60,603 nt of DNA from Pseudomonadota bacterium (GCA_023433515.1 JAEZCN010000006.1:1-60603), one strand, 5' to 3'; positions 48,773-58,402 are shown, numbered from the stretch's first letter. The notes: generated by a model not told the origin, from the sequence alone. Translations and numbers: made by a program.

Positions 48773-49930
48773 TTATGGACGATAGCGAAAGCTCGGGCAG
48801 TACCCGCGCCCGTCCGGCGTGCCGATGTGCATCATCGCCTGCGCCAGGGACCCGAGGTCGAACATCAGCTCGAGGGCCTTGATGAAGGATTTGTCGCCGC
48901 CCTCGAGCCAACTGCCTTCCAGCAGGCGAAGCATGCGCGAGTACGTCGTTTCGAAACGGTCGCTCGCCTCGCGCAGCTCGCGCGGCGCCGCGAGTCCGTA
49001 CCCGTTCGGCGACGCCGGCGCGAGCGTGAACACGGGCGGCTGCGGAATCGGCTTGCCGCGCTTGAGCTTCTTTTCCGTCGGATCCCAGACGAGCTCGGTC
49101 TGCATGTCCAGCGACTTGAAGCGGTAGTAGTGAGACAGGTACTTCGCGTAGCGCGGATACGGCAGACCGTTCGCCCCCTCGCCCTGCGCCATGATGACGG
49201 TCAACGCTTCCTCGACGTGCTCGAGCTTCGTCATGACGAACCAGGTGAACGGTCCCGCGATCTGCCAGCGGGGATCGAGCTTCGGGTTCAGTTGCTTGAA
49301 GGCTTCGATCAGGGCGATGTAGAAGCGCCCGATCGTCTTGTCCTCGTGCGGAAATTCTTCGAGCGGATCGTCATCGATCTGGATCGGCATCTCCGGCCGC
49401 TCGATTTCCATGAAGGTCGCAAGCGATGAGGGACCATAACCCTCGAGCCGGAGCTCGAGCTCCGGGTGAACGCCACCCGGAAAGCGACCGGGAAACTTTG
49501 GCACGACCGCGCCCGTGAGGATCGGTCGTTCGCCGAGCGCGGAGAGCAGATTGCACAACAGCGAGAGGTGCAGCATCTCCTCGTGCGCGACGGCGCGAAT
49601 CGATTTGGCGACGGGGTGGGCCTGGTCGATGATCGACCAGAGCGCGGTCAGATAGAGCGGGATGGTCGCGAACTCCACCCGGACGGCGGCGCGCAGGGCT
49701 TCCTTGAGATCGTCGATCGTCGGCGGCGGGACGTGCGGCGCCGGCGTGGTTCGTGCCACCGCTTCCTTCACCGCCTCGTCGACGACTTTGTCGAGCATCT
49801 GCTTCGACGCATCCGCTCCGAACGACGACCGGCGTCCGAGCTCGATGGTTTCGGAAATCACGGGCCGCTTCGCCGCGGCTTCGAGCCGCTCCGTGAGCTC
49901 CTTGAGATCGAATTGCACAGCTTCGCTCAT
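48773..49930 (-). CDS. Ferritin-like domain protein (VioB-like)
   Basis: 385 residues. The ferritin-like helical pair carries likely iron ligands in VRVEFATIPLYLTALWS (near residue 82) and AHEEMLHLSLLCNLLSAL (near 110), followed by IGRFYIALIEAFKQL and ETTYSRMLRLLEGSW near the end. The Glu/Glu-x-x-His pattern is that of the ferritin-like family found in VioB and in secondary-metabolite loci. It overlaps the GMC oxidoreductase gene by four bases, so they probably act together. The reaction is unknown. Confidence 0.82.
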   Translation of the reverse strand: MSEAVQFDLKELTERLEAAAKRPVISETIELGRRSSFGADASKQMLDKVVDEAVKEAVARTTPAPHVPPPTIDDLKEALRAAVRVEFATIPLYLTALWSIIDQAHPVAKSIRAVAHEEMLHLSLLCNLLSALGERPILTGAVVPKFPGRFPGGVHPELELRLEGYGPSSLATFMEIERPEMPIQIDDDPLEEFPHEDKTIGRFYIALIEAFKQLNPKLDPRWQIAGPFTWFVMTKLEHVEEALTVIMAQGEGANGLPYPRYAKYLSHYYRFKSLDMQTELVWDPTEKKLKRGKPIPQPPVFTLAPASPNGYGLAAPRELREASDRFETTYSRMLRLLEGSWLEGGDKSFIKALELMFDLGSLAQAMMHIGTPDGRGYCPSFRYRP

Positions 49931-51507
49931 CGCAGCTCTCCGGCGCCCAGGCGCGTGCCGAGCCGAAGTGCGAGCGCGGCCAGTGTCAGCGTCGGATTGA
50001 CGGCCGCCGCGTTCGGCAGGACCGCGTTGGAGCAGACAAACAGGTTGTCGACGTCGTGCACGGCGAGATCCGCATTGGTCACGCTCGCGTCGGGACTCGT
50101 TCCCATGCGGCATGTGCCGGACGCGTGATCGCCCCGCGGGTTTTCCTTGCGGGGTTGTTCCCGGGTGTAGCCCATCGACTCGAGGCACTGGAACAACTTC
50201 TCCTGCGCCGCCGCGATCGTCTGCTGGAACTTGGGTGGTTCCCGTCGCGAGAAGCAGATCCGGGTCTTGGGAAGGCCCGCCTTTCCGGTGCCGGGAGCCA
50301 GTGTCAGGCGGTTCGCCGGATCGCCGAACTCCTCGATGAATGCGCTGAGTCCGGCGCGGCTCTCTCCGCCAGCGAGGGCATCGATCTCCTCGCGGGACTT
50401 GCCCTGCACCATGTGTTCCTCGAAGCGGAACTCCGGCAAGGCGCGGTTGTTGAAGACGAACATCTTGCCGTCCGCCTGCAGTTCCGGCGTATCCCAGCTG
50501 CGCGACATCAGCGTTGGAAAGTCGTATTCCTGAAACAGCTTGTCGCGGTTGTCGGTGCGCCTGCCCGAGACGCTGAAGAGCAGGTGGGTCACGATGTGAC
50601 GCCCCACCTGGTCGTAGCGATTGCCAAGGCCCGTGGGCCATTCGGGCGAAGTCGACGCGAGCAGTAGTTTGGTCGATTCGTAGGTGCCCGCGCAGACGAT
50701 CACCTTGTCGCCGAAAGCCCTGGTCCACTCGCCGCTGGCGGCGTCGAGATACTCGACGCCGTGCACGCGATTGCGTTCGGCGATGATCCGCCGTACCGGC
50801 GCGTTGATCCTGAGGTGCAGGTTGCGATGCCTGGCATCGTGCAGCAGCTCGTCGAAGTGGTCCTGCGCGGAGTAGCGGCCGCCGATCGGACAGTACTTGC
50901 AGGTTCCGGTGGTCATGCAGCGCTTGAAGCGCGCGATCGGCATGTGCCCGGGTTTGAGGCCTATCTTCTCGAAGGCATCCGCGAGCTTCGATTCGTGGGC
51001 GGACCAGACATACGGGGGCAGTGGATAACGCCCCGTGCGGACCGGGCCTTCGTCGGAAGGATCGCCGCAGACGGAGAGCACCTGTTCGGCGAGCCCATAC
51101 CACGGCTCGAGGGTTTCGTAGTCGAACGGCCAGTCCGCTCCGCGACCGGTGCGCGAGCGACAATTGAAATCCTCTTCCTTGTAGCGCAGCGACCAGCCGC
51201 CCCAGTGCATCGTGGAACCGCCGTATGCGCGCACGCGCGATTCCTCGAAGATCCACGGCGTGTTTCCCGTCGAGAAACTCTCGCGCGCGTCGCCAGCGCT
51301 CTTGTCGTCGTCGTACGTCCTGGCGTACGGCGTCTTCTTCCTGTCCAGGACGAGATCCCACCAGCTGCGCCGGTCGCGCGACGGGATGCGGTCACCCGCT
51401 TCGAGTACGAGGATCGAAGCGAGGCGGTTCGCCTTGAGCAGTCGGTCGCAGACGAGAGTCGCCGCGACGCCGCTGCCGACGATCACGTAGTCGTAGTCGC
51501 GGCTCAT
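49927..51507 (-). CDS. GMC-family FAD oxidoreductase
   Basis: 526 residues. FAD-binding VIVGSGVAATLVCDRLL at residues 8-24, RAYGGSTMHWGGWSLR near 93, CKYCPIGGRYSAQDHF near 205, DHASGTCRMGTSPDASVTNADL near 470 with the catalytic His region, and NAAAVNPTLTLAALALRLG at the end with the second active-site Asn. It belongs to the sugar/choline dehydrogenase-like GMC branch. There is no signal peptide. It is sandwiched between a small partner gene and the ferritin-like gene with four-base overlaps on both sides. Confidence 0.92.
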   Translation of the reverse strand: MSRDYDYVIVGSGVAATLVCDRLLKANRLASILVLEAGDRIPSRDRRSWWDLVLDRKKTPYARTYDDDKSAGDARESFSTGNTPWIFEESRVRAYGGSTMHWGGWSLRYKEEDFNCRSRTGRGADWPFDYETLEPWYGLAEQVLSVCGDPSDEGPVRTGRYPLPPYVWSAHESKLADAFEKIGLKPGHMPIARFKRCMTTGTCKYCPIGGRYSAQDHFDELLHDARHRNLHLRINAPVRRIIAERNRVHGVEYLDAASGEWTRAFGDKVIVCAGTYESTKLLLASTSPEWPTGLGNRYDQVGRHIVTHLLFSVSGRRTDNRDKLFQEYDFPTLMSRSWDTPELQADGKMFVFNNRALPEFRFEEHMVQGKSREEIDALAGGESRAGLSAFIEEFGDPANRLTLAPGTGKAGLPKTRICFSRREPPKFQQTIAAAQEKLFQCLESMGYTREQPRKENPRGDHASGTCRMGTSPDASVTNADLAVHDVDNLFVCSNAVLPNAAAVNPTLTLAALALRLGTRLGAGELR

Positions 51508-51998
51508 TTTCTGCTTCCGGTGCGTACGGGGTCCCATTCGCGAAAGCGCGAACCACCCATGTAGCCCGTGTAATTGCGGGCTTTCGGCACGAAGCCCCTG
51601 AAGCCCCCCGTCGCGATGAAGCAGCGGATGAAGCCGTTCGCGACGTGGAACTTGGCGTGTGTGAGTTTCGTGGTCGCCTGACCGGGATCCGTGACCACGG
51701 TCTGACGGTAGAGCTTGTCGATCGCCGCGGGCTCGCCGAGCTTCGCGATCAGCGCTTCGTACACCTCCGCGGCGTTGGCGTATTCACCGCGGTAATCGGT
51801 TTCGCCCGCGCCACGGGCCTCGAGCATGTCCAGCCAGCGACTGCGCAGTAGTTCGATCTCGATATCCAGCTTCCAGTGGGTCGCGATGGCCCGGAACATC
51901 TGCCAGAGCGTATCGAGTTGTCTGGCGTCGAGCGGTTCGACGGGGGGCTCGAGGATCTCCGGCTTCAGGGGCCGGTCCCACGGATCGGTACTCGTCAA
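51504..51998 (-). CDS. Unrecognised small protein, first gene of the GMC operon
   Basis: 164 residues, not recognised. The N-terminal half is helical and acidic (LDARQLDTLWQMFRAIATHW; RSRWLDMLEARGAG); the C-terminal half is rich in Gly, Arg and aromatic residues (NGFIRCFIATGGFRGFVPKA; YTGYMGGSRFREWDP). There is no signal peptide or membrane helix. Its stop overlaps the GMC start by four bases, so it is probably a small subunit or accessory protein of that oxidoreductase, much as gluconate/sugar dehydrogenases have small subunits; no sequence similarity to those is evident. Confidence 0.7.
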   Translation of the reverse strand: MTSTDPWDRPLKPEILEPPVEPLDARQLDTLWQMFRAIATHWKLDIEIELLRSRWLDMLEARGAGETDYRGEYANAAEVYEALIAKLGEPAAIDKLYRQTVVTDPGQATTKLTHAKFHVANGFIRCFIATGGFRGFVPKARNYTGYMGGSRFREWDPVRTGSRK

Positions 51999-52097
51999 AC
52001 AATGGCTCCTGGGCGGATACCCGCGCCATCCGTTGTTGTTCTAACAACATACTGTCATGAGCCGGCGAATCCTCCCACCCTCGGGGAGAATTTCGTG

Positions 52098-52616
52098 TCA
52101 GGCGAGCCAGCCTGGAATTGCCGCGGCCTGCTTTACCCAGCTGGCCATCTGTTTCTCGTCGAAGGCGTTCTCGCGGATGTCGTAGTAGCGGACTTCCTTG
52201 ATCTTGCTGGTGCCGGGCGGCAGCGGCTCCAGCCCGCCTCCCTTGAAGAACGTGATGCGCACGAAGTGCGTGAAGACGTGCATGGCGAGGAACCAGCCCT
52301 TGCCTTCGACGCCGTAGAACGGCGAGTTCCACTTCACGGCCTTTCGGACCTTGGGGACCGCACGCGCGACGACCGCGTCGACCCGCCTGCCGATGTCGCT
52401 CTTCCAGCCCGGCATCGCGGCGATGTACGCCTGTACCGGTGCGTCGCCATCGCCCTTGGGAATCTGCGGGTTGCCGCCCGAGAGCAGGACGACTTTCCTG
52501 CTCTTGGAGCGTGGGGGCGCCGACTTTTTCATCTGCGACTTCTTCTGTGTCTGGGGCGCCTTCTTGCGCGCCGCGCTTTTCGCTTTCGCCTTGGACTTAC
52601 TTTTTCGCTGCGCCAT
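52098..52616 (-). CDS. DUF1801 protein with a lysine-rich tail
   Basis: 172 residues. The first 40 residues are a histone-H1-like Lys/Ala/Ser stretch (SKSKAKAKSAARKKAPQ). The DUF1801 domain follows: VRKAVKWNSPFYGVEGKGWF near residue 90 and FVRITFFKGGGLEPLPPG near 118. DUF1801 proteins (YdhG/iron-chaperone-like fold) are uncharacterised; the basic tail may bind nucleic acid. It overlaps the other DUF1801 gene by 20 bases, so the pair is an operon. Confidence 0.85.
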   Translation of the reverse strand: MAQRKSKSKAKAKSAARKKAPQTQKKSQMKKSAPPRSKSRKVVLLSGGNPQIPKGDGDAPVQAYIAAMPGWKSDIGRRVDAVVARAVPKVRKAVKWNSPFYGVEGKGWFLAMHVFTHFVRITFFKGGGLEPLPPGTSKIKEVRYYDIRENAFDEKQMASWVKQAAAIPGWLA

Positions 52617-52992
52617 TACGCTTCACCGCGGCCTTGATCAGTGTCTTGAATGCCGTCGCGTCGACCGAGTCGCCTTCAGCGAGGTCGATCGCGCGGCGGA
52701 GGTTTCCTTCGAGCCCCGCGTTGAACAATCGCTTCGGATCCGGAAGGGTCGCGCCGTTCGCGAACGTCAGCTTCACGGCGTTGTTGTAAATCTCGAGCGT
52801 GCAGATGATGCCGTCACGCGAGAAGGTCGGGACGCCGGCGGGGTTGGATGGCTTTTTCCATTTCCGTTCTTCGACGATCTTCGGATCCGCCGCGAGGATG
52901 AGGGAACGCATGCGCGCCACCGTTGCCTCGCGCCAATCGGTCGCACCCGGCTTCCGGGTGCTCTTGCTCGTGGTTGTCGCGCGGGATTTCAT
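52597..52992 (-). CDS. DUF1801 protein
   Basis: 131 residues. VEERKWKKPSNPAGVPTFSR (near 40-59), GIICTLEIYNNAVKLTFANG (60-79) and LFNAGLEGNLRRAIDLAEGD are the DUF1801 core. It lacks the long basic tail of its neighbour. A fragment of a close relative (GIICTLETCKNAVKLTFANG) occurs in the debris at 59051-59125, so this gene type is mobile or repeatedly duplicated here. Confidence 0.86.
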   Translation of the reverse strand: MKSRATTTSKSTRKPGATDWREATVARMRSLILAADPKIVEERKWKKPSNPAGVPTFSRDGIICTLEIYNNAVKLTFANGATLPDPKRLFNAGLEGNLRRAIDLAEGDSVDATAFKTLIKAAVKRNGAAKK

Positions 52993-53093
52993 GGAGCCCG
53001 ACTCCGTGTCCTGCCGTTAGTCGGCAAAGTTTGCGATGACGGCGATCGGGAAAGCAATCGAAGTACATGACGATCGCGTGGCGCAACTTCGGG

Positions 53094-54191
53094 TCAGGAA
53101 TCGGCGGTGAGCAAGAGGGTCAGCAGACCCAAGGCTACCTGGTGGGCATCGTTGCTTGCATCGTTGGAGAACACGGCGATGACCGAGCGGGTCTCGCGAT
53201 CGAGGATGAACTGACTGCGAAAACCCACGATGAGCCCTCCGTGGCCGGTCAGCCGGTCACCGACGAAGAGCCCATAACCCATCGAATCCAGCGGGCCGCC
53301 ATTTCCAATGTGAACATGCGGAGTGGACATCAACCTGATCGAGTCCTGGCTCAGGATCGATTGTTCTCCACCGGAAAGCATCCGTGTCCACTTGGCGAAA
53401 TCTTCCAACGTGGTGATGAGGCCGCCGTCCGGCGCGGTCGCGGGCAGCGTCGCGGCGTCATCCGGAATTCGCTGCGCCAGTTCGTCGTTCCATCGCAGGC
53501 CTTGGGCCTCGTCGTCAGCCGGCACATGCGGAGCGACATCCACGCTCGAAGACATCATCCCCATGGGTTCCAGGAGATTGCGCTTCACGAATTCGGCGTA
53601 CGAAATGCCCGTCAGGTTCTCGACGATGCTGCCGAGCAGCGTGTATCCGAGATTCGAATACGCGTACCTGGAACCAGGCAAGAACTCGAGATCCTTTCCC
53701 ATCGCCTCTTTCAGCATGCCGTCAACGGTGTCGTCCAGGGCGAAACCCCGGTCCAAGTGATAGTAGTCGCGGGTGACCGCGTAATCCGGGATGCCGCTCG
53801 TATGCGAGAGGAGCTGGTGAACGGTGACCGCGTCCCACGTCGGTGATCGATATCCGGCTGGTAGATAGGTGTTGATGGAGCCGTCGAGCTTCACCATGCC
53901 CTGCTCGGCGAGTTGCATGATTGCGGCGGCCGTGAACTGCTTCGTGATGGATGCGACGTGAAACCTGGTATCGACGGCATTCGCACGAGCAGCCGTCGCC
54001 GTGCCGTAGCCCCTGGCATGGAGGATTTTTCCTTCGCGCATGATCAGGGCGACCCCGCTGAAGTGCTCCTTCGCCGCCATTTCGCGTAGATAGGCGTCGA
54101 AAGGCCCTTGAATGCGGGCTGGCTCGGCCACCTTGCAGCCAGAGCAAATGAACACGACGAATAGAAGCGAAAACGGCAGGTGCCGGTTCAT
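53094..54191 (-). CDS. Serine hydrolase lipoprotein (class C beta-lactamase fold)
   Basis: 365 residues. A lipoprotein signal ends with FICSGC (Cys19). The penicillin-binding/beta-lactamase motifs are intact: Ser81-x-x-Lys84 in VASITKQF, YSN in YAYSNLGYTLLG near residue 182, and HGG in GHGGLIVGFR near 318. These are usually esterases, DD-peptidases or amidases rather than resistance enzymes. It is divergent from the Ser/Thr kinase gene with 79 bases between them. Confidence 0.9.
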   Translation of the reverse strand: MNRHLPFSLLFVVFICSGCKVAEPARIQGPFDAYLREMAAKEHFSGVALIMREGKILHARGYGTATAARANAVDTRFHVASITKQFTAAAIMQLAEQGMVKLDGSINTYLPAGYRSPTWDAVTVHQLLSHTSGIPDYAVTRDYYHLDRGFALDDTVDGMLKEAMGKDLEFLPGSRYAYSNLGYTLLGSIVENLTGISYAEFVKRNLLEPMGMMSSSVDVAPHVPADDEAQGLRWNDELAQRIPDDAATLPATAPDGGLITTLEDFAKWTRMLSGGEQSILSQDSIRLMSTPHVHIGNGGPLDSMGYGLFVGDRLTGHGGLIVGFRSQFILDRETRSVIAVFSNDASNDAHQVALGLLTLLLTADS

Positions 54192-54270
54192 TAGGGGAGT
54201 ATGTCAGGTCCCGGGTGATGGATAATCCTCCGGCAGCCCCTACGCCGCCGCTTCGAGGAAAGAACTGTCG

Positions 54271-56958
54271 ATGTTTGCCCCCGGTTCACGAGTCGACCGC
54301 TTCGAATTGCTGGAACTGCTCGGCGCGGGCGGCATGGGCGAGGTGTATCGCGCCCACGATTCGCGCCTGCGACGCGATGTCGCGCTGAAACTGCTGCCGG
54401 AGAATTTCCTGGGCGATGCGGAGCGCCTCGCGCGGTTCGAGCGCGAGACGCAGGTGCTGGCATCGATGAGTCACCCCAATATCGCCGCGCTTTACGAGAT
54501 CGTCGCGGTGCCCGGCAGTCATGCGCTCGTGATGGAGCTGGTCGAGGGCGAAATGCTCACGGAGCGGATTGCCGCGGGCGCGCTGCCAGTGCCCGAGGCG
54601 CTGGGGATCGCGGCGCAGATGGCGATGGCCCTGGAGGCCGCGCACGAACGCGGCATCGTGCATCGCGACCTCAAGGCGGGCAACGTGAAGCTGCGGCCGG
54701 ATGGCACCGTGAAGCTGCTCGATTTCGGCCTCGCCAAGGTTTTCGATCCGGTCATCGCTCATGAGGCGGCGGCGGCGATCACCGTGACCGCCGTCGAAAT
54801 TCCGGGCCGAAGCAGCGAGCGGATCATGGGGTCGCCGGCATGCATGAGCCCGGAGCAAGCGCGCGGCCAGCCCGTGGACAAGCGCACGGACATCTGGGCC
54901 TTCGGCTGCCTGCTGTACGAGATGCTGTGCGGCACGCGCCCCTTCACCGGCGAACGAGCCTCGGATGTCATCGCGCAGATCCTCGAGCGCGAGCCTGACT
55001 TCTCGGCTCTGCCCCCGGAGCTGCCCGCGACTATCCATCGACTGTTGCATCGCTGTCTGGAGAAGGATCGGCGCCAGCGGCTGCGCGACATCGGCGATGC
55101 GCGCCTCGAGCTGGTGGATGCGATCGGCAATGCGGGCTCGGCGGCGACCGCCACCGGTCCACTCGCTGCATGGTCGAGTTTCGCGAGGCCGTCCCTGCGA
55201 CGCCGGTTCATGATCATGGCGATCGTCACGGCTGCAGTGGGCAGCGTTGCGGCATGGTTCGCGCTACGTCCGGAATCCATCCCGGCACCGCGACCCTCGT
55301 TGCGCTTTGCGATTCCCGAGCCGGACCTTGCAACCGGCGGTCTGGCGATCTCGGCGGACGGAAGCCAGATCGCCTACGCCACGGCGCGGGGCCTCGTGGT
55401 GCGCGCACTGAACAGCCTGGATAGCCGGGTCGTCGTCCCCGTCAACATTTCACAGGGTGCGCCGTTTTTTTCTCCCGACGGCAGGTGGTTAGGGTTCAAA
55501 GGCTGGGAATCGCTGAAAAGGGTGCCCGTCACCGGCGGCAATGCAGTGATGCTGACGGATCGCGTGTTCCCGGCCGGAACCTGGGTCGGCAATGACATCG
55601 TGTTCGGAGATACGCGTGGCTTGTTCCGCATATCGGCCGCGGGCGGCGAACCCGAGAAACTGCTGGCGACCCGGGATGTGGATCAGATCGTCTCGGTGGA
55701 AGTGCTGCCGGCGCGCCAGGCCGTCTTGTTCACGGTCATACCGACGCGGGGAAACGTCCTGGGCAATTCCGCGATCATGCCAGCCGCGCGCATCGAGGCG
55801 CTGGACCTGCGAACCCGGAAGAGTCACGTGGTACTGCGCGGCGGCGGACGGCCCCGCGTCACCCCGACCGGGCACCTGTTGTACGGAAGTGGCGGAACGC
55901 TTTATGCCGTGGCTTTCGACAGCAGGCTCCTGCAGACCCGGGGCGAACCCACCCCGGTCCTGGTGACGAGCGGTCTGCTCGACTACGCCGTCTCGGCGGA
56001 AGGCACGTTGATCTATCAGTCGACCGGCGCGGCGTACGACCGGGAACTGGTCTGGGTCGACCGCCAGGGACGCGAGGAATCCTTGGGTACGCCGCCCCGG
56101 CCGTATCTCTATCCGCGCATTTCTCCGGACGGCCACCGCGTCGCCATCGACGTGACCGAAAGGGCCGACGGAGATGCCGGCGGCGCTCGCGACATCTGGA
56201 TCTGGGATCTGCGGCGCTTGACGCTGGAACTGTTCACGAAAGATCCGGCCCACAACCCGCTCGTGGCCTGGAGCCCCGACGGACGCCATCTGGCGTACGG
56301 TAGTGAGCGCTCGGGAGTGTCCAACGTGTACCGCCAGGCATCCGACGGCAGCGGTGAAGCGGAGCACCTGTTCGAAAGCGATGCGCTGCAGATGCCGATC
56401 AGTTACGCGCCTGATGGACGGCTGCTGGTCTCGGTGGGCGTGCCGGGACAACAGCGCGACATTCACCTCATGTCACTGGATGGCACCCGAAAGTTGGAGC
56501 CGTTGATCCACAGCCCGGCCAACGAATTGTGGGCCGAGGTTTCCCCCGACGGGCGCTGGGTGGCTTACGACTCGGACGAATCCGGTCAATTCGAGGTTTA
56601 CGTGCGTCCGTTTCCCGATGCCTACGGCGGCAGCCGCTGGCAGGTTTCATCGGGCGGCGGCCGGCAACCTGTGTGGTCGCGCGCGGGCAGCGAGCTGTTC
56701 TATCGCGATTTCAGCGGCGCGCTGCAATCGGTGCCGGTGACACCGGGATCGGCGTTTGCTCCGGGCCGTCCGGTCAAGATCTTCGAGAGCGCCGAGTACC
56801 TGGGTTCGGGAGCGCAAGGCGGTGGCCGCACATATGACGTGGCGCCCGATGGCCGCCGCTTCCTGATGCTGAAATTCACGGGACAGAACCAGGCGCCCCA
56901 GCTCGTCGTCGTGCTGAATTGGTTCGACGAACTGAAGCGCATGGCTCCTATCCACTAG
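54271..56958 (+). CDS. Membrane Ser/Thr protein kinase with a TolB-like beta-propeller sensor
   Basis: 895 residues. The kinase domain occupies about 10-270: glycine loop LGAGGMGEVYRA, Lys40 (VALKLL), catalytic HRDLKAGN (His131, Asp133), DFG Asp151 and SPEQARGQPVDKRTDIWAFG. One membrane helix lies at about 312-334 (RRRFMIMAIVTAAVGSVAAW). The C-terminal part has repeated S-P-D-G-R-x-h-A/G blades (SPDGRWLGF, SPDGHRVAI, SPDGRHLAYG, APDGRLLVSV, SPDGRWVAYDS), a beta-propeller probably sensing something outside the membrane. It lies near an FHA-domain regulator gene at 58403. Confidence 0.92.
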   Translation: MFAPGSRVDRFELLELLGAGGMGEVYRAHDSRLRRDVALKLLPENFLGDAERLARFERETQVLASMSHPNIAALYEIVAVPGSHALVMELVEGEMLTERIAAGALPVPEALGIAAQMAMALEAAHERGIVHRDLKAGNVKLRPDGTVKLLDFGLAKVFDPVIAHEAAAAITVTAVEIPGRSSERIMGSPACMSPEQARGQPVDKRTDIWAFGCLLYEMLCGTRPFTGERASDVIAQILEREPDFSALPPELPATIHRLLHRCLEKDRRQRLRDIGDARLELVDAIGNAGSAATATGPLAAWSSFARPSLRRRFMIMAIVTAAVGSVAAWFALRPESIPAPRPSLRFAIPEPDLATGGLAISADGSQIAYATARGLVVRALNSLDSRVVVPVNISQGAPFFSPDGRWLGFKGWESLKRVPVTGGNAVMLTDRVFPAGTWVGNDIVFGDTRGLFRISAAGGEPEKLLATRDVDQIVSVEVLPARQAVLFTVIPTRGNVLGNSAIMPAARIEALDLRTRKSHVVLRGGGRPRVTPTGHLLYGSGGTLYAVAFDSRLLQTRGEPTPVLVTSGLLDYAVSAEGTLIYQSTGAAYDRELVWVDRQGREESLGTPPRPYLYPRISPDGHRVAIDVTERADGDAGGARDIWIWDLRRLTLELFTKDPAHNPLVAWSPDGRHLAYGSERSGVSNVYRQASDGSGEAEHLFESDALQMPISYAPDGRLLVSVGVPGQQRDIHLMSLDGTRKLEPLIHSPANELWAEVSPDGRWVAYDSDESGQFEVYVRPFPDAYGGSRWQVSSGGGRQPVWSRAGSELFYRDFSGALQSVPVTPGSAFAPGRPVKIFESAEYLGSGAQGGGRTYDVAPDGRRFLMLKFTGQNQAPQLVVVLNWFDELKRMAPIH

Positions 56959-56964
56959 CGCGCC

Positions 56965-58281
56965 TCAGCGACGCATGAAATTGCTGTACACGTAATCGGC
57001 CACTTTCGTGCACGACTCCGCGGCCGCGGTGATCTCGAACTCGAAGTGGATGCCGCCGTACACGCGGCTCATCGCGGCTTCATCCGCCAGTTGCGAGAGC
57101 GCGGCGTACTGACGCGTCACATCCGAGCCCGCGCCCGCGGCGCCCGTCCACGTCCAGGTCACGCTGAAGGGAATCTGATCGTTCCCCAGTGCCTGCGCGA
57201 GCACGCGCGAAGCGCTGGTGCCGATACAGCTCACATTGCTGGCGTGCGAGGGATAGGGCGGCGTGCCGAGCAGCGGCGTCCAGGTGGCGTCGGCCGTCGT
57301 GGCGTCGTTCATGTCAGCGTCGGCATGGGCGATGGCGGTGATCGGGCGCCAGAGGTGATAGGCAAACTTGCTCGAATGGGAGGTCATCAGGCCGTCGTGC
57401 ATCGACGCGTTGAGCAGCGCGAACAACCGCGCGGTGTCTATCAGCGTCATCTGTCGGCTGGTCGCGAGATCGCGCGCGACGGCGTTCCACAACGCAAAGG
57501 GACCTGGACGGAAGTTCACGCCCGCGATCAGCCTGGCGAGCTGCGTCTGCTCCTCGGTTCTAACTACACTGTCGACGCGGCCGAGGTCGTAGACCTGCTG
57601 GAAACTCTCCGCGTATTCCGCGCTGTTCAACGGTGGATAGGAGACCGGAAGATATTGCGTGGGCGTGAGCAGCGCGAAGGGCTTCATGTTGAGGAAGCGC
57701 GTGCCCGCCGCAACCTGACCCGCGGCCGCGGGTTGCCACAGGCCCGGGAGCGCCGGGGGCGTGTACGCGGGGTCCGGGCCGGCGGAGCCATCGGCCGCGC
57801 GCCACTCAAGCACTGCCTGCGCGATCTGCCTGCCGACGTCCACGCCCTGCGCCGCGGGCGCCTGCGGAATCGTCGCGAGCCGGGTCGCTAGCGCCGCATC
57901 GAAGTCCGCGGTGGCGGCTGGATAGAGCGCCACCATCACATCTCGCGCGGCCTGCGCGGCCGCCGCTTCTTCGGACGCTCCCGCGCTTCCGTTCACCTCG
58001 GTCACGTAAGGCGCGTACAGTTGCTGCACGGAGTTCGCCGCGTCGAACATTGCGATGTGAAGAATCGCGTACTGGCGGAAGCTGTACAGATTCCCCGCGC
58101 CCTGTTGCTGTGTCAGAAGCTGATTCCATTCCAGGATTACGGCATTGGTGCTCACGACCGTCGGGGTGGCCGGTGGCGGTGCCGGTGGCGGCGCGCCGAT
58201 TGTGGGACCGTTGTCATCGTCGCACCCGCCGAGAAAAACCAGGGCCATGACGACCGCTGCACTGAAATTGAACCTGCCCAT
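56965..58281 (-). CDS. Vanadium-haloperoxidase/PAP2-like lipoprotein
   Basis: 438 residues. Lipoprotein signal MGRFNFSAAVVMALVFLGGC (Cys20), then a proline-rich linker. The three vanadate/phosphate motifs are K-x6-R-P in KFAYHLWRP near residue 320, PSHAS in place of PSGH near 352, and SR-x5-H in SRVYGGIHFEFE near 410. Members are secreted haloperoxidases or acid phosphatases; the altered second motif makes the reaction uncertain. The ATG at 58281 has AGGAGTC upstream; an ATG at 58305 has none. It ends convergently six bases after the kinase stop. Confidence 0.82.
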   Translation of the reverse strand: MGRFNFSAAVVMALVFLGGCDDDNGPTIGAPPPAPPPATPTVVSTNAVILEWNQLLTQQQGAGNLYSFRQYAILHIAMFDAANSVQQLYAPYVTEVNGSAGASEEAAAAQAARDVMVALYPAATADFDAALATRLATIPQAPAAQGVDVGRQIAQAVLEWRAADGSAGPDPAYTPPALPGLWQPAAAGQVAAGTRFLNMKPFALLTPTQYLPVSYPPLNSAEYAESFQQVYDLGRVDSVVRTEEQTQLARLIAGVNFRPGPFALWNAVARDLATSRQMTLIDTARLFALLNASMHDGLMTSHSSKFAYHLWRPITAIAHADADMNDATTADATWTPLLGTPPYPSHASNVSCIGTSASRVLAQALGNDQIPFSVTWTWTGAAGAGSDVTRQYAALSQLADEAAMSRVYGGIHFEFEITAAAESCTKVADYVYSNFMRR

Positions 58282-58402
58282 CTGATTGACTCCTGCTGAT
58301 TCCATCGACTCGGCGAGTTGCCGGGTGGGCCGATACTGGTGGACGGCATAGAATTAATCGGGGTTTTGCCGGGGCGAAACCGGGGCGAAACAGAGGCAAC
58401 CC

